A DNA stretch of 64,000 nt from Bifidobacterium apousia (GCF_007559275.1 NZ_VMHK01000003.1:62001-126000); one strand, 5' to 3'. Shown: positions 27,063 to 39,344, numbered from the stretch's first letter. Notes: a model not told the origin generated them from the letters alone. Made by a program: numbers and translations.

Positions 27063-28289
27063 TCAGTTCTCCTCCAAAACGTGCTGCATCTCTTGATCCT
27101 CGCCGGCCGCCAGCCTGCGGTCGATGACCCCCATCAGGTGCCCGGAGACGCTGGGGACGTCGATCTCCTCCACCAGTTCGCCGAAGAAGCCTCGGACCAC
27201 CAGCTTGCGGGCCTCCTGCTCGGGGATGCCGCGGGACTGCAGGTAGAAGAGCTCCTCGTCGTCGAAGCGTCCGACCGAACTGGCATGGCCCGCCCCGATG
27301 ATGTCGCCGTTCTCGATTTCCAGGTTGGGCTCGGAATCAGCGATGGCCCCGGGGGTGAGCACCAGGTTGCGGTTGAGCTCGTAGGAGTCGGTTCCGGGCG
27401 CAGTCGGCTGAATGAGCGCGTTGCCCACCCAGGTGGTGTGCGCGCCGATGCCGTCCAGGGCCCCCTTGTAGACCACACGGGACTTGCAGTTGGGATGGTT
27501 GTGCACCACCATGGTCCGGTGTTCCATGTGCTGGCCGGGATCGACGAAGTAGATGCCTAGCATGTTCAGGTCGCCCTGCTCGCCACCGAAGTCCTGGTCC
27601 ATGCGCAGCCGTACGACATCGCCGCCAAGGCTGACCACCGAGTGGCGCAGGGAGGCCTCGGCTCCCAGGTGGATGCGGTGGTTGCCTATGTGCTTGCTGC
27701 CCTTGTCCCACTCCTGAATGAAGGTGGTCGACATCTGCGAATTGTCACCGATGTCGATTTCAACCCCCTCGGCCAGACGTGCCTGCCCCTGGTGCTCGAC
27801 CACCAGATCGGCCTTGGTGCCCGCTTCGGCCTTGATGACCAGGTGGAAGGCATCCAGTTCGGGGCCGCCGCCGTTGACACGGACCAGCACAGGCTGATCC
27901 AGGGTGCCCTTGAGGTTCACCACCGTCGCCTGCTTGCCGCTGGCCCACTCCACAGCGGCCGCTCGGTCGCTGGGCTTGAGGACGGTGCCGCAGGGGGCCT
28001 GATCCATGGGAACCTGGCTGAAGCTGACCTGATCTGCAGGCGGTTCAGACCCGTCGATCATGGTGACTGAGACCTTGGTCAGGCCGCTGGGCTGGAAGAC
28101 GGTGAAGAACTCCTCCATCCGGTCGATGGGGGTGAACCGCCAGTCATCCTGCTTGCGGGTGGGCATGGGGAAGTCGTCAGGGTTGAAGGAGCGGGGCTCC
28201 TTGTCGGCGCTGGACGGCATGGTGGCCGGGAAAGCATAGGGATCCTTGGGATCCGCATGCGGAATGGTTATTTCGCTGTTTTGTGACAT
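27063..28289 (-). CDS. sufD: Fe-S assembly scaffold protein SufD
   Basis: A 408-residue SufB/SufD-family beta-helix protein. The C-terminal conserved core includes VVHNHPNCKSRVVYKGAL (written in part) near residue 285 and ENGDIIGAGHASSVGRFDDEELFYLQSRG (in part) near residue 345, including the conserved His. It forms SufBC2D with the flanking products. Its ATG shares one base with the sufB stop (TGATG). Confidence 0.94.
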   Translation of the reverse strand: MSQNSEITIPHADPKDPYAFPATMPSSADKEPRSFNPDDFPMPTRKQDDWRFTPIDRMEEFFTVFQPSGLTKVSVTMIDGSEPPADQVSFSQVPMDQAPCGTVLKPSDRAAAVEWASGKQATVVNLKGTLDQPVLVRVNGGGPELDAFHLVIKAEAGTKADLVVEHQGQARLAEGVEIDIGDNSQMSTTFIQEWDKGSKHIGNHRIHLGAEASLRHSVVSLGGDVVRLRMDQDFGGEQGDLNMLGIYFVDPGQHMEHRTMVVHNHPNCKSRVVYKGALDGIGAHTTWVGNALIQPTAPGTDSYELNRNLVLTPGAIADSEPNLEIENGDIIGAGHASSVGRFDDEELFYLQSRGIPEQEARKLVVRGFFGELVEEIDVPSVSGHLMGVIDRRLAAGEDQEMQHVLEEN

Positions 28290-29788
28290 CAGCCTACCGA
28301 ACCCTCCATCTGCAATTCGACCAAGCGGTTGAGCTCCAACGCGTACTCCATGGGCAGCTGCCGGGAGATGGGTTCTACGAACCCGCGCACGATCATGCCC
28401 ATGGCCTCCTTCTCCTCCAGGCCACGGCTCATCAGGTAGAAGAGCTGGTCCTCGGAAACCTTGGAGACGGTGGCCTCGTGGGCCATGGAGACGTCATCCT
28501 CGCGGACGTCCACGTGCGGGTAGGTGTCCGAGCGGGAGTAGTCGTCCACCAGCAGGGCGTCGCAGACCACCGAGGAGGAGGACTTCTCGGCTCCCTTGAT
28601 GATCTTGACCAGGCCCCGGTATGCGGCCCTTCCCCCGTTGCGGGAGATCGACTTGGAGACGATGGTGGAGGAGGTATGGGGTGCCAGGTGGATCATTTTG
28701 GCGCCCGTGTCCTGGTACTGTCCCTTGCCGGCGAAGCCCAGGGAGAGGGTCTCGGCCTTGGCGTAAGGCTCAGCCAGGATGCAGGCCGGGTACTTCATGG
28801 TCGCCTTGGACCCGATGTTGCCGTCCACCCACTCCATGGTGCCGCCCTCGCGCACGTAGGCGCGCTGGGTGACCAGGTTGTAGACGTTGTTGGACCAGTT
28901 CTGGACCGTGGTGTAGCGCACGCGAGCGTGGGGCTCGACCACGATCTCCACGTTGGCCGCATGCAGGGAGTCGGTGGAGTAGATGGGGGCCGTGCAGCCC
29001 TCCACGTAATGGACGTATGAGCCCTCGTCGGCGATGATCAGCGTGCGCTCGAACTGGCCCATGTTGGGCGTGTTGATGCGGAAGTAGGCCTGCAGGGGGA
29101 TGTCCACATGGACGCCCTTGGGCACGTATACGAAGGAGCCGCCCGACCAGGCCGCCGTGTTCAGGGCGGCGAACTTGTTGTCGTCCGGGGGAATGACCGT
29201 GGCGAAGTACTTGCGGAAGAGGTCCGGGTACTCTTTCAGGGCCGTGTCCGTATCCAGGAAGATGACCCCCTGTTTGCGCAGATCGTCGCGGATGGAGTTG
29301 TAGATGACCTCGGACTCGTACTGGGCGGCCACGCCGGAGACCAGCCGCTTCTTCTCAGCCTCGGGGATGCCCAGCCGGTCATAGGTGGTGCGGATGTCGT
29401 CGGGCAGGTCCTTCCAGTCCTTGGCCTGCTCCTTCAGCGGCTTGACATAGTACTTGAAGTCGTCGGCATCGAACCCGCTGAGATCCACGCCCCACTTGGG
29501 CATAGGCTTCTCCATGAAGGCCCGATAGCCCTTGAGACGCATCTGCAGCATCCAGTCAGGCTCGCCCTTATCGGCCGAGATGGCCCGGACCACGTCCTCG
29601 TCGATGCCCTTGTGGGCGTTGCGCCCGGCATCGTCGGAGTCGTGCCAGCCATAGGTATAGTCGCCGAACTCGGAGATGATCTGGTCGTCTTGTTTGATTT
29701 TCTCTTCATTGACGCGGGAGCGGTCGGCCACGTACTGGCTCATTTCCACATCCCGCGATGTGTCTGTCCGCTGCGAGGTGCTGTCCAC
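28289..29788 (-). CDS. sufB: Fe-S assembly scaffold protein SufB
   Basis: A 499-residue scaffold on which the cluster is built. Conserved stretches include FIYVP-like [19 protein letters not shown] (near residue 225), [11 protein letters not shown] (near 265), and [20 protein letters not shown] (in part; near 435). The start is GTG at 29788 with AGGAGGT 8 nt upstream. First gene of the sufBDCSUT operon. No SufR-type repressor is adjacent. Confidence 0.95.
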   Translation of the reverse strand: MDSTSQRTDTSRDVEMSQYVADRSRVNEEKIKQDDQIISEFGDYTYGWHDSDDAGRNAHKGIDEDVVRAISADKGEPDWMLQMRLKGYRAFMEKPMPKWGVDLSGFDADDFKYYVKPLKEQAKDWKDLPDDIRTTYDRLGIPEAEKKRLVSGVAAQYESEVIYNSIRDDLRKQGVIFLDTDTALKEYPDLFRKYFATVIPPDDNKFAALNTAAWSGGSFVYVPKGVHVDIPLQAYFRINTPNMGQFERTLIIADEGSYVHYVEGCTAPIYSTDSLHAANVEIVVEPHARVRYTTVQNWSNNVYNLVTQRAYVREGGTMEWVDGNIGSKATMKYPACILAEPYAKAETLSLGFAGKGQYQDTGAKMIHLAPHTSSTIVSKSISRNGGRAAYRGLVKIIKGAEKSSSSVVCDALLVDDYSRSDTYPHVDVREDDVSMAHEATVSKVSEDQLFYLMSRGLEEKEAMGMIVRGFVEPISRQLPMEYALELNRLVELQMEGSVG

Positions 29789-29840
29789 GAGCTGAGACCT
29801 CCTAACACACGCACGGCCGCCATATGCGGCCGCTCACACC

Positions 29841-29868
29841 ATTACAGAATAACCAGGACAGTAGTAAA
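29841..29868 (-). promoter_or_regulatory. Candidate promoter of the suf operon
   Basis: On the minus strand TTTACT (29868-29863) and TGTAAT (29846-29841) with a 16-nt spacer, about 50 nt upstream of the sufB start. It lies downstream of the pyrG hairpin, which fits an independent operon. Confidence 0.5.
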
Positions 29869-29937
29869 CCGCCAGACCTGGGCTTACGCTCTCTAAGGAA
29901 TCCAGCCGACCCTCTTGACAAAGCCGTCGATACGGAC

Positions 29938-29974
29938 GATCGCCCGCTTCCCTGCGAGGGGGAAACGAGCGATC
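29938..29974 (-). terminator. Hairpin after pyrG
   Basis: Arms beginning GATCGC and ending GCGATC, about 15 pairs with wobble positions and a short GCGAG-type loop, 30 nt past the pyrG stop. No clear T run, so termination strength is uncertain. Confidence 0.55.
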
Positions 29975-30003
29975 ATACCGAAAATGTTCGAAAAGGATCG
30001 GCC

Positions 30004-31668
<1,665 letters not shown>

Positions 31669-31733
31669 GGAACTTCAGCCTATCAGGCAGGAGCGACCAG
31701 AAACCGGCCAACACTCGAGGAGGAGGGACGGAT

Positions 31734-34277
31734 TCAGGGGCGGCTCGGATGCAGGTGGTCGGCCAGGTAGCGGCCGGTCACCGAATCCGGGTTGCGGGCC
31801 ACGGATTCGGGGTCGCCCTGTGCCACGATGCTCCCGCCTCGATCGCCGCCCCCCGGGCCCATATCGACCACATGGTCGGCGTTGGCGATCATGTCCAGAT
31901 CATGCTCGATGAAGACCACGGTGGCCCCCTTGCTGACCAGGCGCTCCAGCACGCCGATCAGGACGCGCACATCCAAGGGATGCAGGCCGGTGGTCGGCTC
32001 GTCCAAAACGAACATGGAACCATTCTGCTTGCGGCCCAGTTCGTTGGACAGCTTCAGCCGCTGGGCCTCCCCGCCGGACAGGGAGGGGGTGTCCTCCCCC
32101 AGGGTCAGGTAATCCAGACCCAGGTCCTTTAAGGTCTGCAAGCCTCGGCGGATGGCCGTGTACTCGCGGCCCTGTGCGAAGACCTCCAGAGCCCGGCCCA
32201 CCTCCATGGCCAGCAGATCAGGCAGGCTCAGCGGCTCCGGGTGTGCCGGCGTCGACAGGCGGTAGTGCTCGGCCTCCGGACGGTACCGACGACCCTGGCA
32301 GCTGGGGCAGGTGATGGGGATGTCGGGCAGGAACTGCACGTCCAGGCTGATCTGCCCGGTGCCGTCGCACTGGGGGCAGCGCAGGGATCCGGTGTTGTAG
32401 GAGAATGCCGAGATCCCCAGCTTGTCCTTTTTCGCCTGGTCAGTGGCCGCGAAGAGGCGGCGCAGCCGGTCCATCAGCCCCGAGTAGGTGGCCACCGTGG
32501 AGCGCACATTGATGCCGATGGGCGAGGAGTCCACCAAGCGGACCCTGTCGATGCCGGCCGGATCCAGACTGTGTACATGCTTGGGCATGGGGTCGCCCTG
32601 GATGCGGGCCTGCAGGGCCGGGACCAGAGACTCCAGGATCATGGTGGTCTTGCCGGAGCCGGATACACCGGTCACCGCCGTCATGCATCCACGCGGAATG
32701 GCCAGGTCCAGAGGATGGACCGTGTGAATGGGTCCTGACTGCATGCGGATCCAGTCACGCTCTGCAGGCATGGGATGCCGATCCCGAACCAAAACGGGCT
32801 CGCTGCCATCCAAAAAACCGGCGATGCGCGAGTCCTGATCAGCGGCGATTCGCTCAGGAGCCCCCTGGGCCAGGATCCTGCCGCCGCGCTCCCCTGCTCC
32901 GGGACCCATTTCGATCAGATAGTCGGCTGATTGCAACACCTTGACATCATGGTCGACGAAAACCACCGAATTGCCGTCGGCCAGCAGGTCGCGCATGACC
33001 CCTATCAGCCCCTCCAGGTTGGCAGGATGCAGACCGGTCGAGGGCTCGTCCAGCACATAGAGCACACCGGTGGTCTCATTGCGGACAGCCCTGGCCAACT
33101 GGGCCCGCTGCCGCTCCCCGGTAGACAGCGAGGCGCTGGAGCGGTCCAGGGTCAGGTAGCTCAGTCCCAGCTGGATCAACCGCCTGCCCATCTCATCCAA
33201 TGTCTTGCAGAGGGCCGAGGCCATGGGCCGCATGGGCTCAGGCAGCGTGGGCGGCAGCTGCCGACCCCAGTCCAGCACCCGATCCAGGGGCCAGGAGGTG
33301 ACCTCGGCCAGATTGTCCCCGTTGATCTGAGGCAGACGCGCCCGTTGGTTGAGTCGGGTGCCCTGGCAGTCCGGGCAGGTCCGTTCGGTCAGGAACTTGG
33401 CCACCTTGGCCAGACGCTTGTCGTCGTTGGCCCTCTTGAGTTCCTCGGTCACGGTCAGCCGTGCGTTGCGGAAGGTGAAGTCCAGCTCGTGGACACCCTT
33501 GATCGACGTAATGGTGATGTGCTTCTTCTCGGCCGGCCCCTCGAAGACGATCTTCCGCTCCCGATCGGTCAGATCCCGCCAGGGCACGTCGGTGCGTACT
33601 CCGAACTCGCGCACAATGTCGGGCTGGACGTTGAAGCCGAAGGTCCGCCAGGGCACCACGGCCCCCTGATCGATGGTCAGGCTGTCGTCGGGAACCAGGG
33701 TGGCGTCGTCCACCTCGCGCACGGTTCCGGTCCCCTGGCAGGTAGGGCAAGCACCCAAGGAATTGAAGGCTAGTTCCTCGGCGCTGGGAGGCTCCACCTT
33801 AGCGCCGCAGATCGGGCAGATGATAGGCATCTCGGCCGCCACAGCCAGGGTGGGCTCCTGGCGATGGCCATTGGGGCAGACATGGCTGGCCAGCCGGGAG
33901 AACATCAGCCTGAGCACGTTGAGCAGTTCCGTGGCGGTGCCGAAGGTGGAGCGCATGCCGCCCACGCCCGGCCGCTGACGCAGAGCTAAAGCCGGAGGCA
34001 GGAAGCGCACCGAATCAACCTGGGGACGCTGGGCCTGGGTCATCCGCCTCCTGGTGTAGGTGGACAGGGATTCCAGGTAGCGCCGGGACCCCTCGGCGTA
34101 GAGGACCCCCAGAGCCAGGGACGACTTGCCGGAGCCCGAGACCCCGGCGATGCCTACCAGGTGATTCAGAGGGATGTCGACATCCAGGTTGCGCAGGTTG
34201 TGGACCCGGGCGCCGCGGACAAGGACGGCCTTGGGCGGTGCGGAGAGTTTCTTGCCGGTCTCCCCGCTGTCGCTCAT
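31734..34277 (-). CDS. UvrA-like ABC ATPase, shortened (UvrA2-type)
   Basis: An 847-residue UvrA-family protein with two ABC modules: Walker A GVSGSGKSSLALG (near residue 46) and GVSGSGKTTMIL (near 545); signatures LSTGERQRAQLAR (near 385) and LSGGEAQRLKLS (near 740). Zinc-type Cys clusters CPTCQGTG and CPQCDGTG (near 625) are present. Genuine UvrA is about 940 residues; the missing length falls between the first Walker A and the first zinc region, where the UvrB-binding domain normally sits. It may therefore act without UvrB, in damage protection or drug resistance. Start overlaps aroQ by 4 nt. Confidence 0.85.
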   Translation of the reverse strand: MSDSGETGKKLSAPPKAVLVRGARVHNLRNLDVDIPLNHLVGIAGVSGSGKSSLALGVLYAEGSRRYLESLSTYTRRRMTQAQRPQVDSVRFLPPALALRQRPGVGGMRSTFGTATELLNVLRLMFSRLASHVCPNGHRQEPTLAVAAEMPIICPICGAKVEPPSAEELAFNSLGACPTCQGTGTVREVDDATLVPDDSLTIDQGAVVPWRTFGFNVQPDIVREFGVRTDVPWRDLTDRERKIVFEGPAEKKHITITSIKGVHELDFTFRNARLTVTEELKRANDDKRLAKVAKFLTERTCPDCQGTRLNQRARLPQINGDNLAEVTSWPLDRVLDWGRQLPPTLPEPMRPMASALCKTLDEMGRRLIQLGLSYLTLDRSSASLSTGERQRAQLARAVRNETTGVLYVLDEPSTGLHPANLEGLIGVMRDLLADGNSVVFVDHDVKVLQSADYLIEMGPGAGERGGRILAQGAPERIAADQDSRIAGFLDGSEPVLVRDRHPMPAERDWIRMQSGPIHTVHPLDLAIPRGCMTAVTGVSGSGKTTMILESLVPALQARIQGDPMPKHVHSLDPAGIDRVRLVDSSPIGINVRSTVATYSGLMDRLRRLFAATDQAKKDKLGISAFSYNTGSLRCPQCDGTGQISLDVQFLPDIPITCPSCQGRRYRPEAEHYRLSTPAHPEPLSLPDLLAMEVGRALEVFAQGREYTAIRRGLQTLKDLGLDYLTLGEDTPSLSGGEAQRLKLSNELGRKQNGSMFVLDEPTTGLHPLDVRVLIGVLERLVSKGATVVFIEHDLDMIANADHVVDMGPGGGDRGGSIVAQGDPESVARNPDSVTGRYLADHLHPSRP

Positions 34278-34744
34278 GCGTTCTCCAGCAGGTGGGCCAC
34301 AGCTTCCAGGGCCAGCCGGTAGCCGTAGAAGCCCATGCCGGTAATGGTGCCGGTGGCCACCGGCGATATGACGCTGCGTCGGCGGAAGGCCTCCCGGGAT
34401 GAGGGATTGGAAATATGGACCTCCATCAGCGGCAGCCCTGCCTGGGTGACCTGGACGGCGGCATCGGCAAGCCCATAGCTGTAGTGGGTGAAGGCTGCTG
34501 GGTTGAGCACCACCGCGCTGCCCTGATCCACGGCCTGATGCATCCAGCGGATGACCTGGCCCTCGTCGTCCGATTGCAGCACCTGAACATCCAGGCCCAG
34601 CTGCTTACCCCAGTCTTCGCAGTCACGGGTCAGCGTCGCTAGATCCTGACGACCGTAGACATCAGGGTCGCGCACACCCAGCCGACCCAGGTTGGGTCCG
34701 TTGACCACCAGAACCGTCTGCCTGCCCTTGTCGGCATCCGCCAT
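34274..34744 (-). CDS. aroQ: Type II 3-dehydroquinate dehydratase
   Basis: A 156-residue dodecameric dehydratase for step 3 of the shikimate pathway. VVNGPNLGRLGVRDPDVYG (residues about 14-32) contains the catalytic Tyr, LNPAAFTHYSYGL (near 80) the Asn and substrate loop, and VHISNPSSREAFRR (near 104) the His. It starts 3 nt after aroKB with AGGAGG in the overlap region. Confidence 0.96.
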   Translation of the reverse strand: MADADKGRQTVLVVNGPNLGRLGVRDPDVYGRQDLATLTRDCEDWGKQLGLDVQVLQSDDEGQVIRWMHQAVDQGSAVVLNPAAFTHYSYGLADAAVQVTQAGLPLMEVHISNPSSREAFRRRSVISPVATGTITGMGFYGYRLALEAVAHLLENA

Positions 34745-34747
34745 CTG

Positions 34748-36379
34748 TCATTCCTCCTTGCGTATGGCCTGGAAGGCCTCCTTGAGCGCCGAGACCGGCG
34801 GGTCGTCCAGGTGGGTGGGTTTGCCCAAACCATCAAGAATGATAAACCGCAACTTGTTGCCACGGGCCTTTTTGTCCCGATGCATGAGGGCCAGCACCTG
34901 GCCGAAGTCCCCCCCATTCCACCAAGTCCTCAGACCCAGGGAGGACAGCAGCTTCCTGTGGTAATCGACCGCTTCCTGATCCAAGTGGCCGGTGATCCTG
35001 GCCAGCTCGGCTGCAAAGACCATGCCCACGGACACTGCCTGGCCATGCCGCCAGGTGAAGTGTTCGATCTTCTCGATGGCGTGGCCCAGGGTGTGCCCAT
35101 AGTTGAGGAACTCCCGCAGGCCGGACTCCTTGAGGTCCACTGAGACGTGCCGGGCCTTGACCTCTACGGTACGTTCGATCAGATCCTGGACCACCGTGCC
35201 CAGCCACTGGTCGGACTCCTGACCGTCGAAGGCACGCAGGGATTCGGCCCGCTCCTCCAGCTCACGCAGGATGCCGCCGTCCATGATGAACCCGGACTTG
35301 GCCACCTCGCCCAGCCCCTCTACAAAGATCTCATTGGGCAGGGTCCGCAGGGTCCGCAGATCAGCCAGGACGCCGGCAGGGGTGTAGAAGCTGCCGACCA
35401 GATTCTTGCCCTGCTCCAGGTTGATGCCGGTTTTGCCGCCGGTGGAGGCATCGACCATGGCCAGCAGGGAGGTGGGGCAGTTCACATAGCGGATGCCCCG
35501 CATCCAGGTGGCGGCAATGAACCCGGCCTGGTCTGTGGCCGCTCCACCGCCCAGTCCCACCACCGCGTCAGAACGGGTGAAGCCCTCGGTGGCCAAGCGC
35601 TCCCAGATGCCCTGGCTGACCTGGATGGTCTTGCCGGCCTCCGCGTCGGGAATGGTCAGATCCACTACCTGGTAACCGGCTTGTCGAAGCAGGGCCCGGG
35701 CATGGTCGGAATGACGCTGGACAGGCTGGGTGTGGATCAGGGCCACACGCATGGTCTGGTCGCCAAGCAGCTCATGCAGCCGCCCGGTCACGCCTGCACC
35801 GATCCTCACATCGTAGGGGTCGGGACCGCTGACGTGGACCACCCGCTCAGTCAAGGCATCCGCCAGCCGTCTGGCCAGGGCTCGAGGGGTGGTGTTCCTG
35901 GATTTGAGAGTGATGGTGGCCAGCTCCTGGTAGACGCTGCGACGCTCACGGTAGAGAGCCATCCAGCGCTCCGATGCGCCGCCGCGGAGTAAGGGACGAT
36001 GATCCGACCGAGCTGCTCGGCTGACCCCCTCCTCGGGGTCTACCTGCAGGTAGACCACAGCGCCGCCTGCCCGCCGATAGTCCTGCAAGGCCTGGAAGAC
36101 CTCGGTGCTCATGGGTGCGCCTCCACCCAGGGACAGGATGCCGCCGGAAAAGTCCTTCAAGAGGTCCAGGACCGCCCTGGTCTCCATGCCGCGGAAAGCC
36201 TGCTCGCCCTGAGTATCGAAGATCTCGCTGACCGATCGGCCTGCTTCCTCCTCGATGCACTGGTCCGTATCCCGGAAGGGCGCCTTGATCAGGGCAGCCG
36301 TCTCCCTGCCCAGACGGGTCTTGCCCGCACCGGGCATGCCGATGACGACGGCCTTGGGCATGCTGCTGCTTTCAATCAT
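34748..36379 (-). CDS. aroKB: Fused shikimate kinase / 3-dehydroquinate synthase
   Basis: A 543-residue bifunctional enzyme. Residues about 1-175 are shikimate kinase (Walker [12 protein letters not shown] near residue 14; [21 protein letters not shown]). Residues about 185-543 are AroB, with NAD site and [18 protein letters not shown] near 320 and the metal His residues in [11 protein letters not shown] near 428 and [11 protein letters not shown]. It catalyses two non-consecutive shikimate steps. The fusion is a known trait of Bifidobacterium. Start at 36379; an ATG six codons later is possible. Confidence 0.95.
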   Translation of the reverse strand: MIESSSMPKAVVIGMPGAGKTRLGRETAALIKAPFRDTDQCIEEEAGRSVSEIFDTQGEQAFRGMETRAVLDLLKDFSGGILSLGGGAPMSTEVFQALQDYRRAGGAVVYLQVDPEEGVSRAARSDHRPLLRGGASERWMALYRERRSVYQELATITLKSRNTTPRALARRLADALTERVVHVSGPDPYDVRIGAGVTGRLHELLGDQTMRVALIHTQPVQRHSDHARALLRQAGYQVVDLTIPDAEAGKTIQVSQGIWERLATEGFTRSDAVVGLGGGAATDQAGFIAATWMRGIRYVNCPTSLLAMVDASTGGKTGINLEQGKNLVGSFYTPAGVLADLRTLRTLPNEIFVEGLGEVAKSGFIMDGGILRELEERAESLRAFDGQESDQWLGTVVQDLIERTVEVKARHVSVDLKESGLREFLNYGHTLGHAIEKIEHFTWRHGQAVSVGMVFAAELARITGHLDQEAVDYHRKLLSSLGLRTWWNGGDFGQVLALMHRDKKARGNKLRFIILDGLGKPTHLDDPPVSALKEAFQAIRKEE

Positions 36380-36392
36380 GCAAGTCCGCCCC

Positions 36393-37586
36393 TCACCGCA
36401 GATGCTCGGGCCAGGACTGGAGGTAGGCCTGGGCGTTGCGCCGAACCTCGTCGAGCGAGTCGCCGCCGAACTTCTCCAAGGCGAACCGTGCCAGGGTCAG
36501 GTTCATCATGGCTTCGCCGATCACTGCGGCGGCGGGCACGGCGGTCACGTCGGAACGTTGATGGATGGCCTGGGCAGGCTGGCCGGTGGCCACATCCACC
36601 GTGCGCAGGGCCCGAGGCACCGAAGAGATGGGCTTCATGGCGGCCCTGACCCTGATGGGCTGGCCGTTGGAGGTGCCGCCCTCCAGGCCTCCAGCGTGGT
36701 TGCTGAGCCTGCGGATGGTGCCGTCAAGACCGGGCTCCATTTCGTCATGGGCCTGTGATCCGGGGCGGTCAGCCTCGCTGAAGCCATCGCCGATCTCCAC
36801 GCCCTTGATGGCCTGAATGCCCATGAAGGCGCTGGCCAGGGCAGCGTCCAGGCGGCGATCATCCTCCACATAGGTGCCCAGACCTGCCGGCACACCATAG
36901 GCAATGACCTCGAAGACCCCTCCAGCGGTGTCGCCGTCCTTCTTGATCTGGTCGATCCTGGCCATCATCCGCTTCTCGGCGTCCTTATCCAAGGTCCTGA
37001 CCGGCGAGGCATCCAGAGCAGGTCCGTCCTCAGGGCCGGGCGTGGCCTCATGCCCCTCCAGGCCGACCCCGGCTATGGAGATGACATGGGAGACGGTCCG
37101 TATGCCCAGAGCCTGCTGCAGGAAGTCGGCAGCCACCGATCCCAGGGCCACCCGGGAGGCGGTCTCCCTGGCCGAGGAGCGCTCAAGGACTGGGCGCGCA
37201 TCCGTGAACCCGTACTTGCGCATGCCGGTCAGATCGGCGTGGCCGGGCCTGGGCCTGGTCAGCGGGGCGTTGCGGCCGGTCGCCGGGGGTTCCTGGTCGG
37301 CAGGCAGCTCGTCCACGCTCATGATCCGCTCCCACTTGGGCCACTCCGTATTGCCGATTTCGATGGCCACCGGAGAGCCGAGCGTCCGTCCATGCCTGAC
37401 CCCGGTCAGCAGCCGAACCTTGTCCTGCTCAAAGCCCATCCTGGCCCCACGGCCATAGCCCAGCCGACGACGGGCCAGGGCTGATTCGATGTCCTTGGTG
37501 GACACGGCAACCCCGGCGGGCAGACCTTCCATCATGGCCACCAGGGCCTCTCCGTGGGATTCCCCTGCCGTCTGCCAGCGCAACAT
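36393..37586 (-). CDS. aroC: Chorismate synthase
   Basis: About 397 residues. Family signatures include [12 protein letters not shown] at the N-terminus, [11 protein letters not shown] near residue 45, [15 protein letters not shown] near residue 108 and [15 protein letters not shown] near residue 130. It needs reduced FMN and makes chorismate from EPSP. The start is ATG at 37586 with GAGGAG 7 nt upstream; the in-frame TTG at 37592 is too close to that site. First gene of aroC-aroKB-aroQ-uvrA-like. Confidence 0.96.
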   Translation of the reverse strand: MLRWQTAGESHGEALVAMMEGLPAGVAVSTKDIESALARRRLGYGRGARMGFEQDKVRLLTGVRHGRTLGSPVAIEIGNTEWPKWERIMSVDELPADQEPPATGRNAPLTRPRPGHADLTGMRKYGFTDARPVLERSSARETASRVALGSVAADFLQQALGIRTVSHVISIAGVGLEGHEATPGPEDGPALDASPVRTLDKDAEKRMMARIDQIKKDGDTAGGVFEVIAYGVPAGLGTYVEDDRRLDAALASAFMGIQAIKGVEIGDGFSEADRPGSQAHDEMEPGLDGTIRRLSNHAGGLEGGTSNGQPIRVRAAMKPISSVPRALRTVDVATGQPAQAIHQRSDVTAVPAAAVIGEAMMNLTLARFALEKFGGDSLDEVRRNAQAYLQSWPEHLR

Positions 37587-37612
37587 ATTCAAGCTCCTCG
37601 TTCGTTCCTCGT

Positions 37613-37640
37613 TTGCCAGGTTAGGGCTACGTATGATTAT
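37613..37640 (+). promoter_or_regulatory. Candidate promoter giving a leaderless prepilin peptidase mRNA
   Basis: TTGCCA (37613-37618) and GATTAT (37635-37640) with a 16-nt spacer. The expected start of transcription falls at or within 3 nt of the ATG at 37649, and there is no Shine-Dalgarno. Confidence 0.4.
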
Positions 37641-37648
37641 CTTAGAAG

Positions 37649-38122
37649 ATGGTCTACCTCATCCCAGCGCCGGGACTGCTGACTGCCCTCCTCCTGGCCC
37701 TGATCGACATCCGCTCCCGGCGAGTCCCACGTCTTCTCGTGCTCTTGGGACTGGTGCTGCAGACGGTGACCCTGCTGGTCTTTTCGCTGATCCGAGCTCA
37801 GCCGATGCTGCTGGTGCAGTGCCTGCTGCTGACGCTGGCCTCTGCAGGCCTTCAGCTCCTGCTGGCCCTGATCCGACCCGGCGCCCTGGGACTGGGCGAT
37901 GTGACGGCCACTGGTCTGGTGGCCCTGAGCCTGTCGGTTCTGGGATGGGCGACGATCCTGGTCTGGTGGGCGATGATGGGGCTGCTGGGGCTGATTGCCT
38001 TGGCCCTGGCCTGGTTGGCTCGTCGCCGCGGACCGGTCAGAACGCACAATCCCCTCTCGCTGGCCTACGTCCCAGTCATCCTTGCTGCGGCAGTAGCGGC
38101 CCTGATCATTGACACCGTCTAG
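37649..38122 (+). CDS. Prepilin peptidase (A24), minimal form without methylase domain
   Basis: A 157-residue polytopic membrane protein with about five or six hydrophobic segments. The two catalytic aspartates of A24 peptidases are visible: [11 protein letters not shown] (Asp20) and GALGLGDV (Asp84, GxGD). The N-terminal Cys-rich methyltransferase domain of full PilD is absent. It would cleave type IV pilin or Tad pilin leaders; no pilin genes are in the window. Divergent from aroC and convergent with mltG. Confidence 0.82.
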   Translation: MVYLIPAPGLLTALLLALIDIRSRRVPRLLVLLGLVLQTVTLLVFSLIRAQPMLLVQCLLLTLASAGLQLLLALIRPGALGLGDVTATGLVALSLSVLGWATILVWWAMMGLLGLIALALAWLARRRGPVRTHNPLSLAYVPVILAAAVAALIIDTV

Positions 38123-38147
38123 GCAATTGCAATCCAAGCGCAAGGCG

Positions 38148-39344
38148 CTAGTCGTTCTGCTCGTTGTGCCGAGATTCCCAGGCCTTGTATTCCTTCACGT
38201 CGCGGTTGAACTGATCCTGGTTGTCGCTGAACCTGGTCTCTCCCGTGTCCAAGTTGACAGTCACGAAATAGAGCCAGTTGCCCGACTCCGGGTGCATGGC
38301 CGCCTGGATGGCCTCGTCACCCGGGCTGCCGATGGGGCCTGGAGGCAGGCCCTGGTGAACCCTGGTGTTGTAGGGGTCGCTGGCGTTCTGCAGCATGGCG
38401 TCGGTCAGCTTCAAGGCCGAGACATTGTTGGAGTAGGCCACAGTGCTGTCCATGCCCAAGGGCATCCCCTTGGCCAAGCGGTTGTCGATGACCCTTGCCA
38501 CCTTGCCGTAGTATTCCGATTTGTTGACCTCGGCTTCGGTAATGGAGGCGGTATTCAGGATGGTCTGCCGGTCCTGACCGCCGGGTACGCCCAGCTGGTC
38601 GAGATGCTCAATGCGCTTGGAGACCAGGTTGGACAGGATGGCCTTGGCCGACCCGGCCTTGCGCACATCGTACTCCCCGGGCTGCAGCCAGCCCTCAAAG
38701 TCTCCCTGGGCCTCCGGGGGCAGAATCCCCTCCCCCTTGGCTTGAACCAAAGCATCGAATTCGCCCTGCGGCACCCCAGAAAGCTGAGCGGCCCTGGCGA
38801 TCACATCACGCACCCGCTCGCCGGCCCGCACCTGCAGGAAGCCTCCGGCCTTGTTCCGGTCGGTCAGAATGGCCACGACATCGGAGGCCTTCATCCGCAG
38901 ACGCAGATCGAAGGTGCCGGGCACCAGCCTGGACTCGGATTGGGCGCTGGTGATGGCGTGCAAAAAGGCCTCAGTGGACTTGACCACTCCAGCCTTGACC
39001 AAGTGAGCACCGACCTGATCAGCCCCCTGTCCGCTCTCGATCGTGAACTCCACCGGCGCTCCGCCAGGGCCGGGATAATCCGGAGCGACCTCCTTGGTGG
39101 CTACGATCCTAGGAGCTCCGTGGCGCAGCCCGCCCACCAGAATCACCGCGCAGGAGGCAGCAACCACCACGGCCAAAGCAATGAGGAGAACCATAATCCG
39201 CTGACGGCGCTTGCGGCGTTCACGCCGACGACGCATCTCACGACGCGAACGAGGAGGGCGCGGCGGCAAAGCGGAGACCGGGGCTTGCCCATCGGCCACC
39301 CACTGGACCTTATCCTGGAAGAATTCCTGCATGTCGTCGGCCAA
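38148..39344 (-). CDS. mltG: Endolytic murein transglycosylase MltG (YceG-like)
   Basis: A 398-residue membrane-anchored enzyme that cuts nascent peptidoglycan. An Arg-rich cytoplasmic stretch (about residues 20-45) precedes one membrane helix (about 47-68). LysM-like and catalytic regions follow, with the catalytic Glu in NTASITEAEVNK near residue 272 and NRLAKGMPLGMDSTVAY. The start is TTG at 39344, directly abutting the ruvX stop, with AAGGAG 6 nt upstream inside ruvX; the next ATG is four codons in and lies farther from that site. Confidence 0.92.
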   Translation of the reverse strand: MADDMQEFFQDKVQWVADGQAPVSALPPRPPRSRREMRRRRERRKRRQRIMVLLIALAVVVAASCAVILVGGLRHGAPRIVATKEVAPDYPGPGGAPVEFTIESGQGADQVGAHLVKAGVVKSTEAFLHAITSAQSESRLVPGTFDLRLRMKASDVVAILTDRNKAGGFLQVRAGERVRDVIARAAQLSGVPQGEFDALVQAKGEGILPPEAQGDFEGWLQPGEYDVRKAGSAKAILSNLVSKRIEHLDQLGVPGGQDRQTILNTASITEAEVNKSEYYGKVARVIDNRLAKGMPLGMDSTVAYSNNVSALKLTDAMLQNASDPYNTRVHQGLPPGPIGSPGDEAIQAAMHPESGNWLYFVTVNLDTGETRFSDNQDQFNRDVKEYKAWESRHNEQND

